64,000 nucleotides of DNA from Bacteroidota bacterium (GTDB lineage: Bacteria > Bacteroidota > Bacteroidia > Chitinophagales > Chitinophagaceae), in contig JAUZNZ010000009.1 in NCBI GenBank assembly GCA_030706735.1, positions 62,001 through 126,000 of the forward strand, read 5' to 3'. A program made the position numbers and the translations under genes. Each line of letters begins with the position of its first letter. Position 1 is the stretch's first letter. The notes beneath the pieces are model-generated. The model had not been told where the DNA came from and searched no databases. It saw only the letters and a program-made list of their open reading frames with translations. Positions 7,729-17,727 of the stretch are shown in pieces.

Positions 7729-9834
7729 TTATTGTACAATTTTACCGCTAAAATTTTGCACATCACGGAGGAGACGGACTAACTTATCTACTTCATTTAC
7801 AGGGGGTTGGCAGGAGTAGTTTTTACATAGGAAGATCAGCGGAGTATCGCCGGACGGCTTATCGAGCAATAAGGGGAACTGGGTATTTTTTTGAGTGGCT
7901 GACTGAAATACCCTATAAGGGATCATTTGCCTTAAGAACTCTTTACGGATGTCTTCCAGGGTCCTTCCGGTAATGACTACCTCCGGGATTAAATACGTAA
8001 GCGCCTGGTAAAGGGTTGCCCAAACGCCAAAAGACCCGGGGTATTCGGTCACCATCCTTTCCAAGGCCGTCGCCATGCGTTTACAGCGGTCGCCCCACTC
8101 CGGTTTATCGAACAAAACAGCCATATATGCTAGGTTAAAGGCCATCGTCGCATTGCCGGAAGGGATCGCCCCGTCATAAACTTCTACCTTACGCAGGATC
8201 AGGTCGTTCTGCGCCTCATGTGTGAAATAGAAGAACCCGGTCGAGGCCTCGCTGAAATGATCCAGAACATACATCATGATCTCATTGGCCTTGATCAGGT
8301 ACCCAGGGTCTCCCGTGATCTCCTGCAGGTGGAGCAGGGCCGAGATCAGGTAAGCATAGTCGTCCAGGAAGGCGGGATATTTCCCCTGACCGGCCTTATA
8401 GCCGTGACAGAAATAATTCAGCCCCTTCCCTTTCAGGCGGCGCCAGCAGAAATCCATATTCAGTATCGCCAGTTCGCGGTACTCCTCATTTCCCAGGGCC
8501 GCATAGGCTTTCGAGCAGGCGATATTCATCAGGGCATTCCAGCCAAGGAGGATCTTGTCGTCGAGGGCCGGCCGGACACGCCGGGAGCGGTGCTCCAATA
8601 GCCTGTCTCGCGCCAGTTCCAGCCTGTGCCGGTCCCTGTCGGAAAGCGCGTTCAGCCCCGTAGCCCCGCCGGGCCTGGTAAGGATATTCAACCCTTCCCA
8701 GTTGCCTCCGGGGCTCACGCCGTAAAAGGAGCAAAAAAGGTCCGAATCCTCCCCGAGGATCGCATCGATCTCCCCCTTTTCCCAGACGTAGTATTTCCCT
8801 TCCCTTCCCTCACTATCCGCATCGAGCGCAGCATAGAAGGCGCCCTCTTCTCCCGTCGTTTGTGAGCTCAGCTCACGACGGATGAATGCCATGCTATGCC
8901 CGATCGTCTCCTTGTAAAGCTCTTTCCCGGTCAGCTGATACGCATCGGCCAGCACGGCCAAAAGGAGCGCGTTGTCATAGAGCATCTTTTCGAAATGCGG
9001 CACCAGCCATTCTTCGTCGGTGGAGTAGCGCGCAAAGCCCCCTCCGAGCTGATCATAGATGCCTCCGAGGATCATTTTGTCGAGGCTCAGGCAAGCCTGC
9101 TGCAAGGCCGCCTCGTCGCCGGTAAAATAATAATGGTGGAGCAGCCACCTGATCGAAAAAGTCTGCGGGAACTTGGGGGCGTGGCCGAAACCGCCCAATC
9201 GTTTATCAGCTGTCTTCATCAGGTTTTCGAAGATACAACGAAGGGTGTCCGGGAGGAACGGGCCATCGGCCGCGCGACCTTTGCCATTGGCCGGATCCGG
9301 CTCGCCGGGCTTCCGGCTGCCGAAAGCATTTGATGCGGCGATATGCCGTGTGAGGCTCTCTGCCTGTCCTTCTATCTCTTCTCTCTTCTCACGGTAGGCC
9401 CGTGACAAGGCCGAGAGGACTTCGATCCAGGAAGATCGGTTGTGGACGGGTCGGGGCGGAAAATAAGTGCCTCCGTAAAAGGGCTTGCCTTGCGGGGTCA
9501 GGAACACGTTAAGGGGCCAGCCGCCGCTACCGGAAATGGCCTGTACCGCTTCCATATAGATATGATCGAGGTCCGGGCGCTCCTCCCTGTCGATCTTGAT
9601 ATTGACAAAATGCTCGTTCATGAACCGGGCCGTCTCCTCATTTTCGAAGCTCTCCCGTTCCATGACATGACACCAATGACAGGCTGAGTAACCGATGCTC
9701 ACCAGGATCGGTTTATCCTCCGCCCTGGCCTTGTCCAATGCCTCTTCTCCCCATGGATACCAATCCACCGGGTTATGGGCATGCTGAAGCAAATAAGGGC
9801 TGGTCTCCTTTGCTAATCGGTTTGTATTTGGCAT
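7729..9834 (-). CDS. DUF255 thioredoxin-domain protein (YyaL/SPATA20 family)
   Basis: The 701-residue protein begins with a thioredoxin-like DUF255 domain ([19 protein letters not shown], then [18 protein letters not shown] with a CxxC pair). It continues into an alpha/alpha toroid like those of N-acylglucosamine epimerases ([31 protein letters not shown]). The family is widespread, but its biochemical role is unsettled; a redox or sugar-related function is only suggested by the folds. A Gly/Pro/Asp-rich stretch near residues 168-190 looks like a local insertion. It lies 51 bp downstream of hemD. Confidence 0.9.
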   Translation of the reverse strand: MPNTNRLAKETSPYLLQHAHNPVDWYPWGEEALDKARAEDKPILVSIGYSACHWCHVMERESFENEETARFMNEHFVNIKIDREERPDLDHIYMEAVQAISGSGGWPLNVFLTPQGKPFYGGTYFPPRPVHNRSSWIEVLSALSRAYREKREEIEGQAESLTRHIAASNAFGSRKPGEPDPANGKGRAADGPFLPDTLRCIFENLMKTADKRLGGFGHAPKFPQTFSIRWLLHHYYFTGDEAALQQACLSLDKMILGGIYDQLGGGFARYSTDEEWLVPHFEKMLYDNALLLAVLADAYQLTGKELYKETIGHSMAFIRRELSSQTTGEEGAFYAALDADSEGREGKYYVWEKGEIDAILGEDSDLFCSFYGVSPGGNWEGLNILTRPGGATGLNALSDRDRHRLELARDRLLEHRSRRVRPALDDKILLGWNALMNIACSKAYAALGNEEYRELAILNMDFCWRRLKGKGLNYFCHGYKAGQGKYPAFLDDYAYLISALLHLQEITGDPGYLIKANEIMMYVLDHFSEASTGFFYFTHEAQNDLILRKVEVYDGAIPSGNATMAFNLAYMAVLFDKPEWGDRCKRMATALERMVTEYPGSFGVWATLYQALTYLIPEVVITGRTLEDIRKEFLRQMIPYRVFQSATQKNTQFPLLLDKPSGDTPLIFLCKNYSCQPPVNEVDKLVRLLRDVQNFSGKIVQ

Positions 9835-9885
9835 GACAGACTTCAGGTTCGCGGCTGAAGAGACTGCAAAAATCGCACCCGATCG

Positions 9886-10659
9886 CTATTTCTTCTTTCC
9901 GACCGTAGCGAGATACTTTTCGAGCGCGGATACCATGGAAGGAGCCTGTGGCAGCGGCGCCTTGATATCGAGTGTCAGGCCCGCCTCTTCGACGGCGCGG
10001 GAGGTATTGCTGCCGAACGCACCGATCTTGGTGCCATTCTGCTTGAATTTGGGAACATTGTCAAAAAGGCTCCGGACGCCGCTCGGCGTGAAAAAGCAAA
10101 TGATGTCGTATTCGCTCTGATCCATCAGCTCCTTCACGTCATTGCTGATCGTGCGGTACATGAACGGGGTCGCAAAACCACAATTGTTCGCCTTGAGCCA
10201 GTTGACGATCTCGCCATCCTGTTGATTTTCGGAGCATGGGTAGAGGAACTTCTCGTTCTCCTTATGCTTGTTGATCACATCGAACATGCTCTTATTCAAT
10301 CCGTCGGCGCCGTAGAATACCTTCCGCTTCCTGTACAGGATGAATTTTTGAAGGTAGAGTGCGACGGCCTCCGTGATGCAGAAATATTTGGTGTCCTGAG
10401 ATACGCTGATCTTCATTTCTTCGCAGACGCGGAAGAAATGATCGATGGCGTTGCGGCTGGTGAAAATGACGGCGGTGTACTGGGCAATGTCCACCTTTTG
10501 TTTGCGGAATTCCTTGGCAGGCATGCCTTCCAGGCGAATAAAGGGATGAAAAGCCAACTCCACGTCATATTTCCTGGCTAACTCGAAATATGGCGACTTT
10601 TCTGTTTCAGGCCTGGGTTGTGTGATTAAAATCCTTTTTTTATCCCCGTTTTTAATCAT
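9886..10659 (-). CDS. hemD: Uroporphyrinogen-III synthase
   Basis: HemD closes hydroxymethylbilane, inverting ring D, to give uroporphyrinogen III, the common precursor of haem and corrinoids. The 257-residue product shows the two-domain bilobed pattern: ILITQPRPETEKSPYFE at the start, AVIFTSRNAIDHFF in the first lobe, and the late IICFFTPSGVRSLF and IGAFGSNTSRAVEEAGL. These match the Bacteroidota form of the enzyme. It follows the DUF4271 gene by 24 bp, a common neighbour in this phylum. Other haem genes are not nearby, apart from hemW about 3 kb away. Confidence 0.9.
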   Translation of the reverse strand: MIKNGDKKRILITQPRPETEKSPYFELARKYDVELAFHPFIRLEGMPAKEFRKQKVDIAQYTAVIFTSRNAIDHFFRVCEEMKISVSQDTKYFCITEAVALYLQKFILYRKRKVFYGADGLNKSMFDVINKHKENEKFLYPCSENQQDGEIVNWLKANNCGFATPFMYRTISNDVKELMDQSEYDIICFFTPSGVRSLFDNVPKFKQNGTKIGAFGSNTSRAVEEAGLTLDIKAPLPQAPSMVSALEKYLATVGKKK

Positions 10660-10683
10660 GTGTGTTCCCCTAGAATTGCAAAG

Positions 10684-11751
10684 TTAAGAAGCTTTTTCCA
10701 AATAACTCAATAACACCTTGTAAATCAATAATAGGGGTGCTATTTCGAAGGCGCAAAGGTACATAAAAAAATAAAACGGAGTTAGTTTTATTTCATTCCG
10801 GATCGGGCGATAGGATGCCAGCACCCGGTAGGCCAGGAAGACAAAAACCATTATAACAGAAAGAGTTATATAGATCTCGTGGGCCGTTCCGGTGGAAAAA
10901 CTGATCAGGATCAAGAAAGGGAGAAGGAAGATCCCGAGCATCTTGTTGACCAGAAAAACCACAAAAATATAGGTATCGGTGGCCCTGGAAATATTGAAAA
11001 CCCAGCCGCTAAATTTTAGGACCACAAACTTGACCAGGTAGATCATTCCCAGCAACACCATGCAATTGAGGTAAAGGAGCCAGAAATTCAACGAGGCGCC
11101 GAACCGGTAGTAGTGCAGGAGATATGCCGCATAGAGCCCCCCGGTAATAATGAACAATCCGTTCATCAGCAGCGAAGGCAGGGGCGCCTGCAGCACCTGC
11201 TCGCGGATCTGTTGCTGACGCAGGGACGCCCTGAAGAAAAGGGTCAGCAGGTTATTGAAGTATTTCTCGAAGAAAATGCGGATCAGGGCAAACATGAAGA
11301 GAATCCCTATCAGCAGGTAGAATACCGTATCCTTCGAATCCGGGCGCCTCCATTTCATGGGTTCCGTGACCGGCGATCCCGTAAAGTTGAACAGGGAATT
11401 CGAACCCAGTGCCTCGCTCCGTAACTTGATCGCCCTGGCCAGGGCCGTGTCAGGCTTAGTTAACGAGTCTGGGTTTAGCGCGATATTGGGTCTTCGTGCC
11501 GTGTCGGGCATTCGTGCCGTGTCGGGTCTTGCCGCTCCCGGCGACGGTGAATCCGCCCGAGGGGTCGCGACTGGCGGACGCCTGACCGGCGGAGAGGTCC
11601 TGACTTGCGGAGAAGTCGAGGTCGACGGAGAGGTTGTAACCGGCTCACGCCTGACCTTCTGGGTCGTGTCCCTGGCGCCCGAATCGGACTGGGCCAAAAG
11701 ATGGCTGAGGAAGAAGAGGCAGGGGAAAAAGAGAAATAGAGGTTTTTTCAT
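10684..11751 (-). CDS. DUF4271 membrane protein with Pro/Thr-rich N-terminal region
   Basis: The 355-residue protein has a signal peptide (ending near LLAQ, residue 21), then about 110 residues rich in Pro, Thr, Ser, Asp and Arg with imperfect repeats of RPDTAR/MPDTAR, and then several membrane helices from about residue 140 onward. The membrane part matches DUF4271, found beside hemD in many Bacteroidota; its function is unknown. The low-complexity region would face the periplasm if the signal is cleaved. It ends 24 bp before hemD and starts 75 bp after the barrel gene, so these probably form one transcript. Confidence 0.85.
   Translation of the reverse strand: MKKPLFLFFPCLFFLSHLLAQSDSGARDTTQKVRREPVTTSPSTSTSPQVRTSPPVRRPPVATPRADSPSPGAARPDTARMPDTARRPNIALNPDSLTKPDTALARAIKLRSEALGSNSLFNFTGSPVTEPMKWRRPDSKDTVFYLLIGILFMFALIRIFFEKYFNNLLTLFFRASLRQQQIREQVLQAPLPSLLMNGLFIITGGLYAAYLLHYYRFGASLNFWLLYLNCMVLLGMIYLVKFVVLKFSGWVFNISRATDTYIFVVFLVNKMLGIFLLPFLILISFSTGTAHEIYITLSVIMVFVFLAYRVLASYRPIRNEIKLTPFYFFMYLCAFEIAPLLLIYKVLLSYLEKAS
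11493..11526. repeat. 18-bp tandem repeat within the DUF4271 gene
   Basis: TTCGTGCCGTGTCGGG occurs at 11493-11508 and again at 11511-11526, an 18-bp period. It encodes two copies of a six-residue PDTAR-type unit on the minus strand. The period is a multiple of three, so copy-number change would keep the frame. Confidence 0.75.
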
Positions 11752-11826
11752 GAAGGATCACTACCGTTATCAAGTTGTTTGCAAAAATAGTTTTGTGCGC
11801 CCATTACCCGAAATCATTTTACCGCG

Positions 11827-13635
11827 CTAAAAGAAACTTACATAGCCCAGGTGGATCTTCGCGTCCCTCAAATTCAGGTTGGTATCGTCGCGCTTGCCTA
11901 CCGCATAGGAAATATTGAAGATACCGGCTTTCGTCTCGAAGGCGAGGCCAAGCCCCATCCCGAAGTATGCATTATTCAGTTCATATCCCGGGACCCTGTT
12001 CCTGGCCCATCCTCCATCGATAAAGGTGAAAAGAAAGGAGTTCAGGCCGATCAGGTAACGATATTCCATGGTTCCGACCGCGTACTGGGCGGCCAATATG
12101 CTGGCTTCGTCGAATCCGCGCAATAATTTATAACCGCCGATCAGGAAAAGCTCATTCCGGTAGGTCGTGGGGCTGCTATAAGCTCCTCCGTTGAAACCGA
12201 GTTTGAGGGTGGAGGCGCCTGACACAGGGAAATAATGCGCTCCCGCAAGCCTGACCTGGAATTGATAGGAGCTCAGTTTGACCGTGTCATACAGGGTATT
12301 GAAATCGAAGCCGGGGTCCGAGGGATCGCTCAGCTTCTGGATCTGGGCATTTTTGTGGATCGTCTTGGTCCCGGCAGAGCCGATGAACTGCAATTCATTC
12401 CCTTTCCTGGGGTTGAAGCGGTAGTTGGTATTGTTGAATTCGTAGGTCATGCCCAGACTAACGGAACTGATGTCCGCCTCCGTCGGCAGGGCATGGTTCG
12501 AGATCACCGACTGCGTATCTATGTTCAGCACATTGGTGATCATGTCCCGTAGGAATACGGTGCCGCTTTGCGTGGCCGACAGGGCATATTGAGCGCCGAG
12601 CATCAGGTCGACATTGATGTAGGAAGAATCCTGCTTGTAGAGGTCAAAGGAAGCGTTCAGCCCGAATGGCGATTTGAACAGGTAGGGCTGCTGGAATAAA
12701 ATATTCAGGCGGGGCGACTGCGCCTGCAGCTGCTGCCAATTGAGCGCAATGGTCTCTCCGCTGCCCAGTGCGTTCTTCAGGTCGATGGTCGCCTCCCCGG
12801 TGATCAGGATCTTGTTGCCCAATACCGGATCGCTGCTTGGCAAAAAGCCGACCAGCACATTGATCTGGCTGCTCTTTTTCGGTTTGAGATAGAGGTTGAC
12901 CACGGCGCCATCGCCGAGCATGGTCAGATTCCAGGATTGCTGCTCCTGCACATAGGGCAGTTCGATGATCTTCTTGCTGATGGCAGCCAGCCTATCCTTG
13001 CGATAGATACTGCCATTGGGAATGTTCAGGTAGTGCTGCAGGAAATCTCCCGACAGCTTCACCGTACCGTACACGCGTATGCTATCGATCTTGTACAGCA
13101 ATCCTTTATCTACTTTCAGGTCAGCCGAGATCCTGTCCTGTTCATCGATCGCGATGCTATCCAGGCCAATCTTTGCAAAGGGATAGCCGTTATTTTCCAG
13201 ATAGTCCAGCAGGGCCTCCTGCCTCTTGCGGAAGGCGCCGAAATCCAACGGTCGACCTGAAAAACTACGCTCGTTCCAGCCAACGGCCGAAAGCAATGCC
13301 GGGTCAATTTTGCGCGTGCTGATATGGGCCCAGCGGTATACGGGTCCTATGTAGAGGCGGATCGTCGCGCCTGCGCTGTCATACCCAACGCTATCGACCG
13401 AGGCAGTCATATACCCTTTCACCTGCAGGGTGGCGGGTAGGGTTGATATATATTCCGAGCAGGCGGCGCGGTTCCTGAATGTCGCAGGGATGAGCAGCTT
13501 GCCGCGGACGAATAGAGAATCCTTATCCACGGGCTGGATATTCAAACGGTATTGTGAAAAGCCTCTGTAACCGCTCAGCAGCAGCAATAATAAGAGCATA
13601 CGGCCGTATCCCCTTAATTTTGTGGTTCGATCCAT
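11827..13635 (-). CDS. BamA/TamA-family outer-membrane barrel with POTRA repeats
   Basis: The start at 13635 gives 602 residues with a signal peptide (MLLLLLLLSGYRGFSQ). The N-terminal half has POTRA-like elements (KGYMTASVDSVGYDS, YLENNGYPFAKIGLDS, DKGLLYKIDSIRVYG). A C-terminal Omp85-type barrel follows (FNPRKGNELQFIGSAGT, FLIGGYKLLRGFDE with the conserved RGF turn). It ends in aromatic residues. A role in inserting or secreting outer-membrane proteins is inferred from the family; it is smaller than canonical BamA and more like TamA. An in-frame ATG at 13740 would overlap hemW, so the inner start is preferred. Confidence 0.85.
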   Translation of the reverse strand: MDRTTKLRGYGRMLLLLLLLSGYRGFSQYRLNIQPVDKDSLFVRGKLLIPATFRNRAACSEYISTLPATLQVKGYMTASVDSVGYDSAGATIRLYIGPVYRWAHISTRKIDPALLSAVGWNERSFSGRPLDFGAFRKRQEALLDYLENNGYPFAKIGLDSIAIDEQDRISADLKVDKGLLYKIDSIRVYGTVKLSGDFLQHYLNIPNGSIYRKDRLAAISKKIIELPYVQEQQSWNLTMLGDGAVVNLYLKPKKSSQINVLVGFLPSSDPVLGNKILITGEATIDLKNALGSGETIALNWQQLQAQSPRLNILFQQPYLFKSPFGLNASFDLYKQDSSYINVDLMLGAQYALSATQSGTVFLRDMITNVLNIDTQSVISNHALPTEADISSVSLGMTYEFNNTNYRFNPRKGNELQFIGSAGTKTIHKNAQIQKLSDPSDPGFDFNTLYDTVKLSSYQFQVRLAGAHYFPVSGASTLKLGFNGGAYSSPTTYRNELFLIGGYKLLRGFDEASILAAQYAVGTMEYRYLIGLNSFLFTFIDGGWARNRVPGYELNNAYFGMGLGLAFETKAGIFNISYAVGKRDDTNLNLRDAKIHLGYVSFF

Positions 13636-13677
13636 GACTCGTTGGTCGGTAAAATTCCCTAAAATTAGGCAAACCCT

Positions 13678-15006
13678 ATGGCAGGCATTTATCTTCATAT
13701 TCCATTCTGCAGGCAGGCCTGTCACTACTGCAATTTCCATTTTTCGACGACGCTGAAACGTAAAAACGATTTTACGGATGCTTTATTGAAGGAGATTGCC
13801 CTCCGGGCCGCTTATATTGACGGTGAGGAGGTCGGCACGGTCTATTTTGGCGGCGGCACGCCTTCCCTGCTGGAGCCGGAGGCCCTGGCGCGGATACTGG
13901 ATGCCATCCGGAAGCAGTTTTCGCTCTCGCCGGCGGCGGAGGTCACGCTCGAAGCCAATCCGGACGACGTCGGGGCTGCCGCCCTGCGATCGTGGCGAAA
14001 CCTGGGCATTACCCGCCTGAGCCTGGGCGTCCAATCCTTTTATGATGCGGATCTGCGCTGGATGAACCGGGCCCACAGCGCGGCACAATCCCTCGACGCC
14101 ATACGGTCTGCGCAGGATGAGGGTTTCGGCGAACTGAGCGTGGACCTGATCTATGGGGGACCCACGTTGACTGACGACCGGTGGAGGAGGAATATCGAGC
14201 AGGCCCTGGGGCTTGGCGTCCCCCACCTTTCCTGCTATGCCCTCACCGTAGAGCCCAGGACGGCGCTTGATCATCTCATCCGGCAAAAAAAGGCTCAGCC
14301 GGTGGATCCCGAGTGTCAGGCCAGGCAATTCCTGCTGCTGATGGATATTATGGATGGAGCAGGTTTCGAGCAATATGAGATCTCCAATTTCTCACTTCCG
14401 GGGCGGAGGAGCCGCCATAATTCCTCCTACTGGAAAGGATTTCCCTATCTGGGACTCGGTCCTTCGGCCCATTCCTTCAATGGAACGTCCAGGCAATGGA
14501 ATATTGCCGACAATACAAAGTACATCGGCTCTATGGAATCCGGTCTGCCCATCTACGAAAAGGAAGACCTGACGATTGTGCAACGGCTGAACGAATACAT
14601 CATGATCTCGCTGCGAACCGTCGAAGGTTGCGATCTGGGTTGGGTGGCCGGACAATTCGGGGAGTCAGCGGCAGAAGCTCTTGCGGAGAAGGCCGGCCGT
14701 TATGTGGACAGCGGCCGGATGGAATGGAGGGGACGCTTGCCCGCGAGGGATGAAGACGGGTTGCGAGGCGGCGCCGAATGGGGCAGCGGGGTCCGATCAG
14801 AGCGCGTCGCGGGATTAAGGACGAGTCCGGAAACCAGGATGGACAAGGGTTTTAGAAGCAATGAGAATTTGAAAGGCGACGAGGGTTTGAAAAGCAAAGA
14901 AGGAAAATGGGAAGCCGTGCGGATGACCTTGACGCGCGAGGGAAAGTTATTGGCGGATGGGATCGCGGCGGATCTATTCTTCGACGAAGCGGCTTTGAAG
15001 GGATAA
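13678..15006 (+). CDS. hemW: Radical SAM haem chaperone HemW (HemN-like)
   Basis: HemW is a radical SAM protein related to coproporphyrinogen oxidase HemN, thought to bind and deliver haem rather than oxidise coproporphyrinogen. Residues IYLHIPFCRQACHYCNF carry the CxxxCxxC cluster (Cys11, Cys15, Cys18). FGGGTPSLLEP, TLEANPDD and LGVQSF are typical of the family. The 442-residue length exceeds the usual 370-380 residues. The excess is a charged, repetitive region near residues 350-410 (GFRSNENLKGDEGLKSKE) placed in the C-terminal part. It diverges from the barrel gene across a 42-bp gap. Confidence 0.92.
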   Translation: MAGIYLHIPFCRQACHYCNFHFSTTLKRKNDFTDALLKEIALRAAYIDGEEVGTVYFGGGTPSLLEPEALARILDAIRKQFSLSPAAEVTLEANPDDVGAAALRSWRNLGITRLSLGVQSFYDADLRWMNRAHSAAQSLDAIRSAQDEGFGELSVDLIYGGPTLTDDRWRRNIEQALGLGVPHLSCYALTVEPRTALDHLIRQKKAQPVDPECQARQFLLLMDIMDGAGFEQYEISNFSLPGRRSRHNSSYWKGFPYLGLGPSAHSFNGTSRQWNIADNTKYIGSMESGLPIYEKEDLTIVQRLNEYIMISLRTVEGCDLGWVAGQFGESAAEALAEKAGRYVDSGRMEWRGRLPARDEDGLRGGAEWGSGVRSERVAGLRTSPETRMDKGFRSNENLKGDEGLKSKEGKWEAVRMTLTREGKLLADGIAADLFFDEAALKG

Positions 15007-15029
15007 GGGACGCGGCATGAAGGTTGAAC

Positions 15030-15215
15030 TCAGGGACGGGAATCCGGGTTCCTTTTTAGTTGCTCAAGCGGTTCGATCGGTTCAGGCAGCTTTGCTTCGG
15101 CGGTATGACGATGCATCCGGCCCCGGATGTATTTGACCCCTTCCACTACCGAAAGGATCAGCACCATCAGCAAGATGGCCGTAAATCCGAATCCCTGGTA
15201 AGAAAGTGGTAACAT
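15030..15215 (-). CDS. Small single-pass membrane protein, hypothetical
   Basis: This is a 61-residue frame with one hydrophobic helix (about residues 9-24, TAILLMVLILSVVEGV) and a basic then Pro/Glu-rich tail. It begins 62 bp after the gpsA stop on the same strand and faces the hemW 3' end. No family is recognised. Codon usage and position fit a real small gene, but the short length keeps this tentative. Confidence 0.5.
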   Translation of the reverse strand: MLPLSYQGFGFTAILLMVLILSVVEGVKYIRGRMHRHTAEAKLPEPIEPLEQLKRNPDSRP

Positions 15216-15277
15216 GGTCTTTTGTTTTTCTGTTGTGTGTCCTATCTACTTTTGCAATCTTCATGCCTGCCTGTGGA

Positions 15278-16315
15278 TTAGACGAGGAATGGCTCGATTT
15301 GTTTAAATCCCTCCTGTACTTTAACATTTTCCCACAAGATCCGGTAGACGGTTTCGGCAATCGGCATCTCCGCCCCCAATTCCTTGTTGATCAGGTAAAT
15401 ACATTTGCTGGCATTATACCCCTCCGCAACCATGTTCAATTCCAGCTGCGCCGCCCTTACCGAATAGCCCTTGCCGATCATGTTCCCGAAGGTCCGGTTC
15501 CGGCTATACAGGGAATAGCAGGTAACCAGCAGGTCCCCAAGGTATACGGAGGCGGCATAGTTACCGCTCTTCTTATTAGATACGGGATCCGCCGCCGTAT
15601 GGATGCCCACTTCGATGTTCCGGATACCGACTTTTCTAAGAAATCCAGCCATTTCGTCCGCACAATTGGCGATCAAAACGCTGAGAAAATTGTCCCCATA
15701 TTCCAGTCCGTGGGCTATCCCGGCGCCGAGGGCATAGATATTCTTGAGGATAGCGGCAAACTGAACGCCGTTTATATCATTATTTACGACCGTATTAATG
15801 TATTCGGTCGTAAAATAGGACGCTATTTCCCGGGTACGGGTTGCATCCATGCCTGAAAATGTCAGATAGGAGAGCTTTTCAACGGCCACCTCTTCGGCAT
15901 GGCAGGGACCCATTACGGTAAAATAGTCCATGGGATCGAATCCGAACCGGGCGGAGAGGTAATCATTCAGGAGCTGGTTGTGCTCGGGCAGGATGCCCTT
16001 GATCGCAGAGACCAGCCGTTTGCCTTTCAGGGCGCCCCGGTCCAGGGTTTTTAATAGCGAGTCGACGTAGGCGGAGGGAACGGCCATGATCAGGCAGTCC
16101 GAGGCGGCAATGACCTCATCGATCCGGCTGCTCAGCGCGAGCAGATCCAGGTCGAAATGAACGGATGGAAGATATTGCGGATTATGCCTCCTGGCAAGAA
16201 GGTGGCGGATATGGTCTTCGTTCCTGATCCACCAGTTGATGGGAATCCGGTTATCGGTAAGGATCTTTGCTAACGCCGTAGCCCAACTGCCGCTGCCTAT
16301 GACTCCCAAGCGCAT
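15278..16315 (-). CDS. gpsA: Glycerol-3-phosphate dehydrogenase, NAD(P)+
   Basis: GpsA reduces dihydroxyacetone phosphate to sn-glycerol 3-phosphate for phospholipid synthesis in the cytoplasm. The 345-residue protein starts with the Rossmann motif (GVIGSGSWATALAKIL). It has the conserved AVPSAYVDSLL, VMGPCHAEEVA and AILKNIYALGAGIAHGL, the last containing the catalytic lysine. It lies 22 bp downstream of the adaptor gene of an efflux-type pair, which is an unusual partner; the transcript probably begins at tolC. Confidence 0.95.
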   Translation of the reverse strand: MRLGVIGSGSWATALAKILTDNRIPINWWIRNEDHIRHLLARRHNPQYLPSVHFDLDLLALSSRIDEVIAASDCLIMAVPSAYVDSLLKTLDRGALKGKRLVSAIKGILPEHNQLLNDYLSARFGFDPMDYFTVMGPCHAEEVAVEKLSYLTFSGMDATRTREIASYFTTEYINTVVNNDINGVQFAAILKNIYALGAGIAHGLEYGDNFLSVLIANCADEMAGFLRKVGIRNIEVGIHTAADPVSNKKSGNYAASVYLGDLLVTCYSLYSRNRTFGNMIGKGYSVRAAQLELNMVAEGYNASKCIYLINKELGAEMPIAETVYRILWENVKVQEGFKQIEPFLV

Positions 16316-16337
16316 GCCGTAAATTTGAGGTTTTTCG

Positions 16338-17714
16338 CTAGTCCTTTTTCGGCTCGAACAGCTTATCCTTCGGAACCACCTTGACCTTCGTTCCTGTCCT
16401 CAGGGTCTTGCTGACGATGCTATAGGGTCCCGCGATGATCTGGTCTCCTTCCTTCACCCCATCCACGATCTCGATGTAATTGATGTCCTGGATGTCGGTC
16501 CTGACCTTTACCTTTTTCACCGTATTGTCGGGCTGAAGAACGAACACCACCTCATCAGGATCTATCGCCGAAGGGCTCGTTTTGCCATTGCCGTTATCAG
16601 GCGGGGCATTCGGGTCAGCGCTCTTGTCCTGGATCGTATTGTCCGAATTCTTCTCCCGTGTGGTCACGGCATTGATCGGCACCGATAAGACCGCGACATG
16701 CGTATTCGTCTGAATGTCCGCGCTGGCGCTCATGCCGGGCCGGAACGGGAAGCTCTTCGGCCTGGATGGGTTGATCAGGTCCTTGTATGAAGCGGGTATC
16801 AGCCGGATATGCACCTTGTAATTTGTAACGTCATTGGTGGAGGTGGCCGAGGCGGTGGCCGTGGCGGCGTTGCTGGCAATTTCAGTAACCGTTCCCTTGA
16901 ATTTCCGGTTATTGTATGCGTCCACTTCAATAAGCGCCGAGTCTCCCAGGCGGACCTTGGGTATGTCGTTCTCTCCGACATCGACCACGGCTTCGATCTT
17001 GCTCATATCGGCGACGCGCATCATTTCGGTGCCTGCCATCATGGAGTTGCCCACTACCCTTTCTCCTTTCTTGATCTCCAGCAGGGAGACCACGCCGTCG
17101 ATGGGAGATACGACGGTGGTCCGGATGAGATTCTTCGCAGCCATGTCGAGGTTGGCCCGTGCGTTGGCGACGCTGGCCATATTCCCCTTGACGGTCTGTT
17201 CCGCAGCGGCATAGTTGGCCTGGGCCGTCTTCAGGGCGCTCTCCGCCGCCTCGAATTCGGAAACGGAGATGACCTTTTGGTCGAGGAGTTGTTTTTGCCG
17301 GTCATAGGTCTTTTGAGCCGCGTCCATCGTGCCCTTGAGGCCAGGCAACTGGGCCTTCACATTGGAGACCAGCGCCTCCTGCTGGTTTACCTGGGCAGCG
17401 GCCTGATCGCGCTGCGCGCTATAAATGTCGGGATTGATCTTGACTAGTTCCTGTCCTTTCTTCACGCTATCGCCTTCTTCCGTGACCTTCAGCTCTACGA
17501 CCTCACCGGAAATGTCGGGACTGATCTTGACCTCTTTTTCAGGATATACCTTACCGCTGGCCGTGACGATCTCCGTGATATCCCGTTTGATGACTTTTTC
17601 CATGGATACCTTAAGCCCTTCATCCTGGCCCATTATGCCACTCTTCTTTGCGAGCACCAGGATAAGGATCAACGCGACTATCCCTACGATGATCCAAAGC
17701 AATTTCTTGTTCAT
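16338..17714 (-). CDS. Efflux periplasmic adaptor subunit (HlyD/MacA-like)
   Basis: Membrane-fusion proteins of this type bridge an inner-membrane pump and a TolC channel. The 458-residue product has an N-terminal membrane anchor (LLWIIVGIVALILILVLA), a first lipoyl half (TASGKVYPEKEVKISPDISG), a helical hairpin rich in Ala/Gln (about 110-200) and the second half RTTVVSPIDGVVSLLEIKKG. Beta-barrel and membrane-proximal domains follow. A Asp/Pro/Asn-rich loop (about 365-385) precedes the last domain. It is 13 bp after tolC; no pump ATPase or RND gene is adjacent, so the partner must be encoded elsewhere or the pair acts with a shared pump. Confidence 0.9.
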   Translation of the reverse strand: MNKKLLWIIVGIVALILILVLAKKSGIMGQDEGLKVSMEKVIKRDITEIVTASGKVYPEKEVKISPDISGEVVELKVTEEGDSVKKGQELVKINPDIYSAQRDQAAAQVNQQEALVSNVKAQLPGLKGTMDAAQKTYDRQKQLLDQKVISVSEFEAAESALKTAQANYAAAEQTVKGNMASVANARANLDMAAKNLIRTTVVSPIDGVVSLLEIKKGERVVGNSMMAGTEMMRVADMSKIEAVVDVGENDIPKVRLGDSALIEVDAYNNRKFKGTVTEIASNAATATASATSTNDVTNYKVHIRLIPASYKDLINPSRPKSFPFRPGMSASADIQTNTHVAVLSVPINAVTTREKNSDNTIQDKSADPNAPPDNGNGKTSPSAIDPDEVVFVLQPDNTVKKVKVRTDIQDINYIEIVDGVKEGDQIIAGPYSIVSKTLRTGTKVKVVPKDKLFEPKKD

Positions 17715-17727
17715 AAACTGAAGTTAA

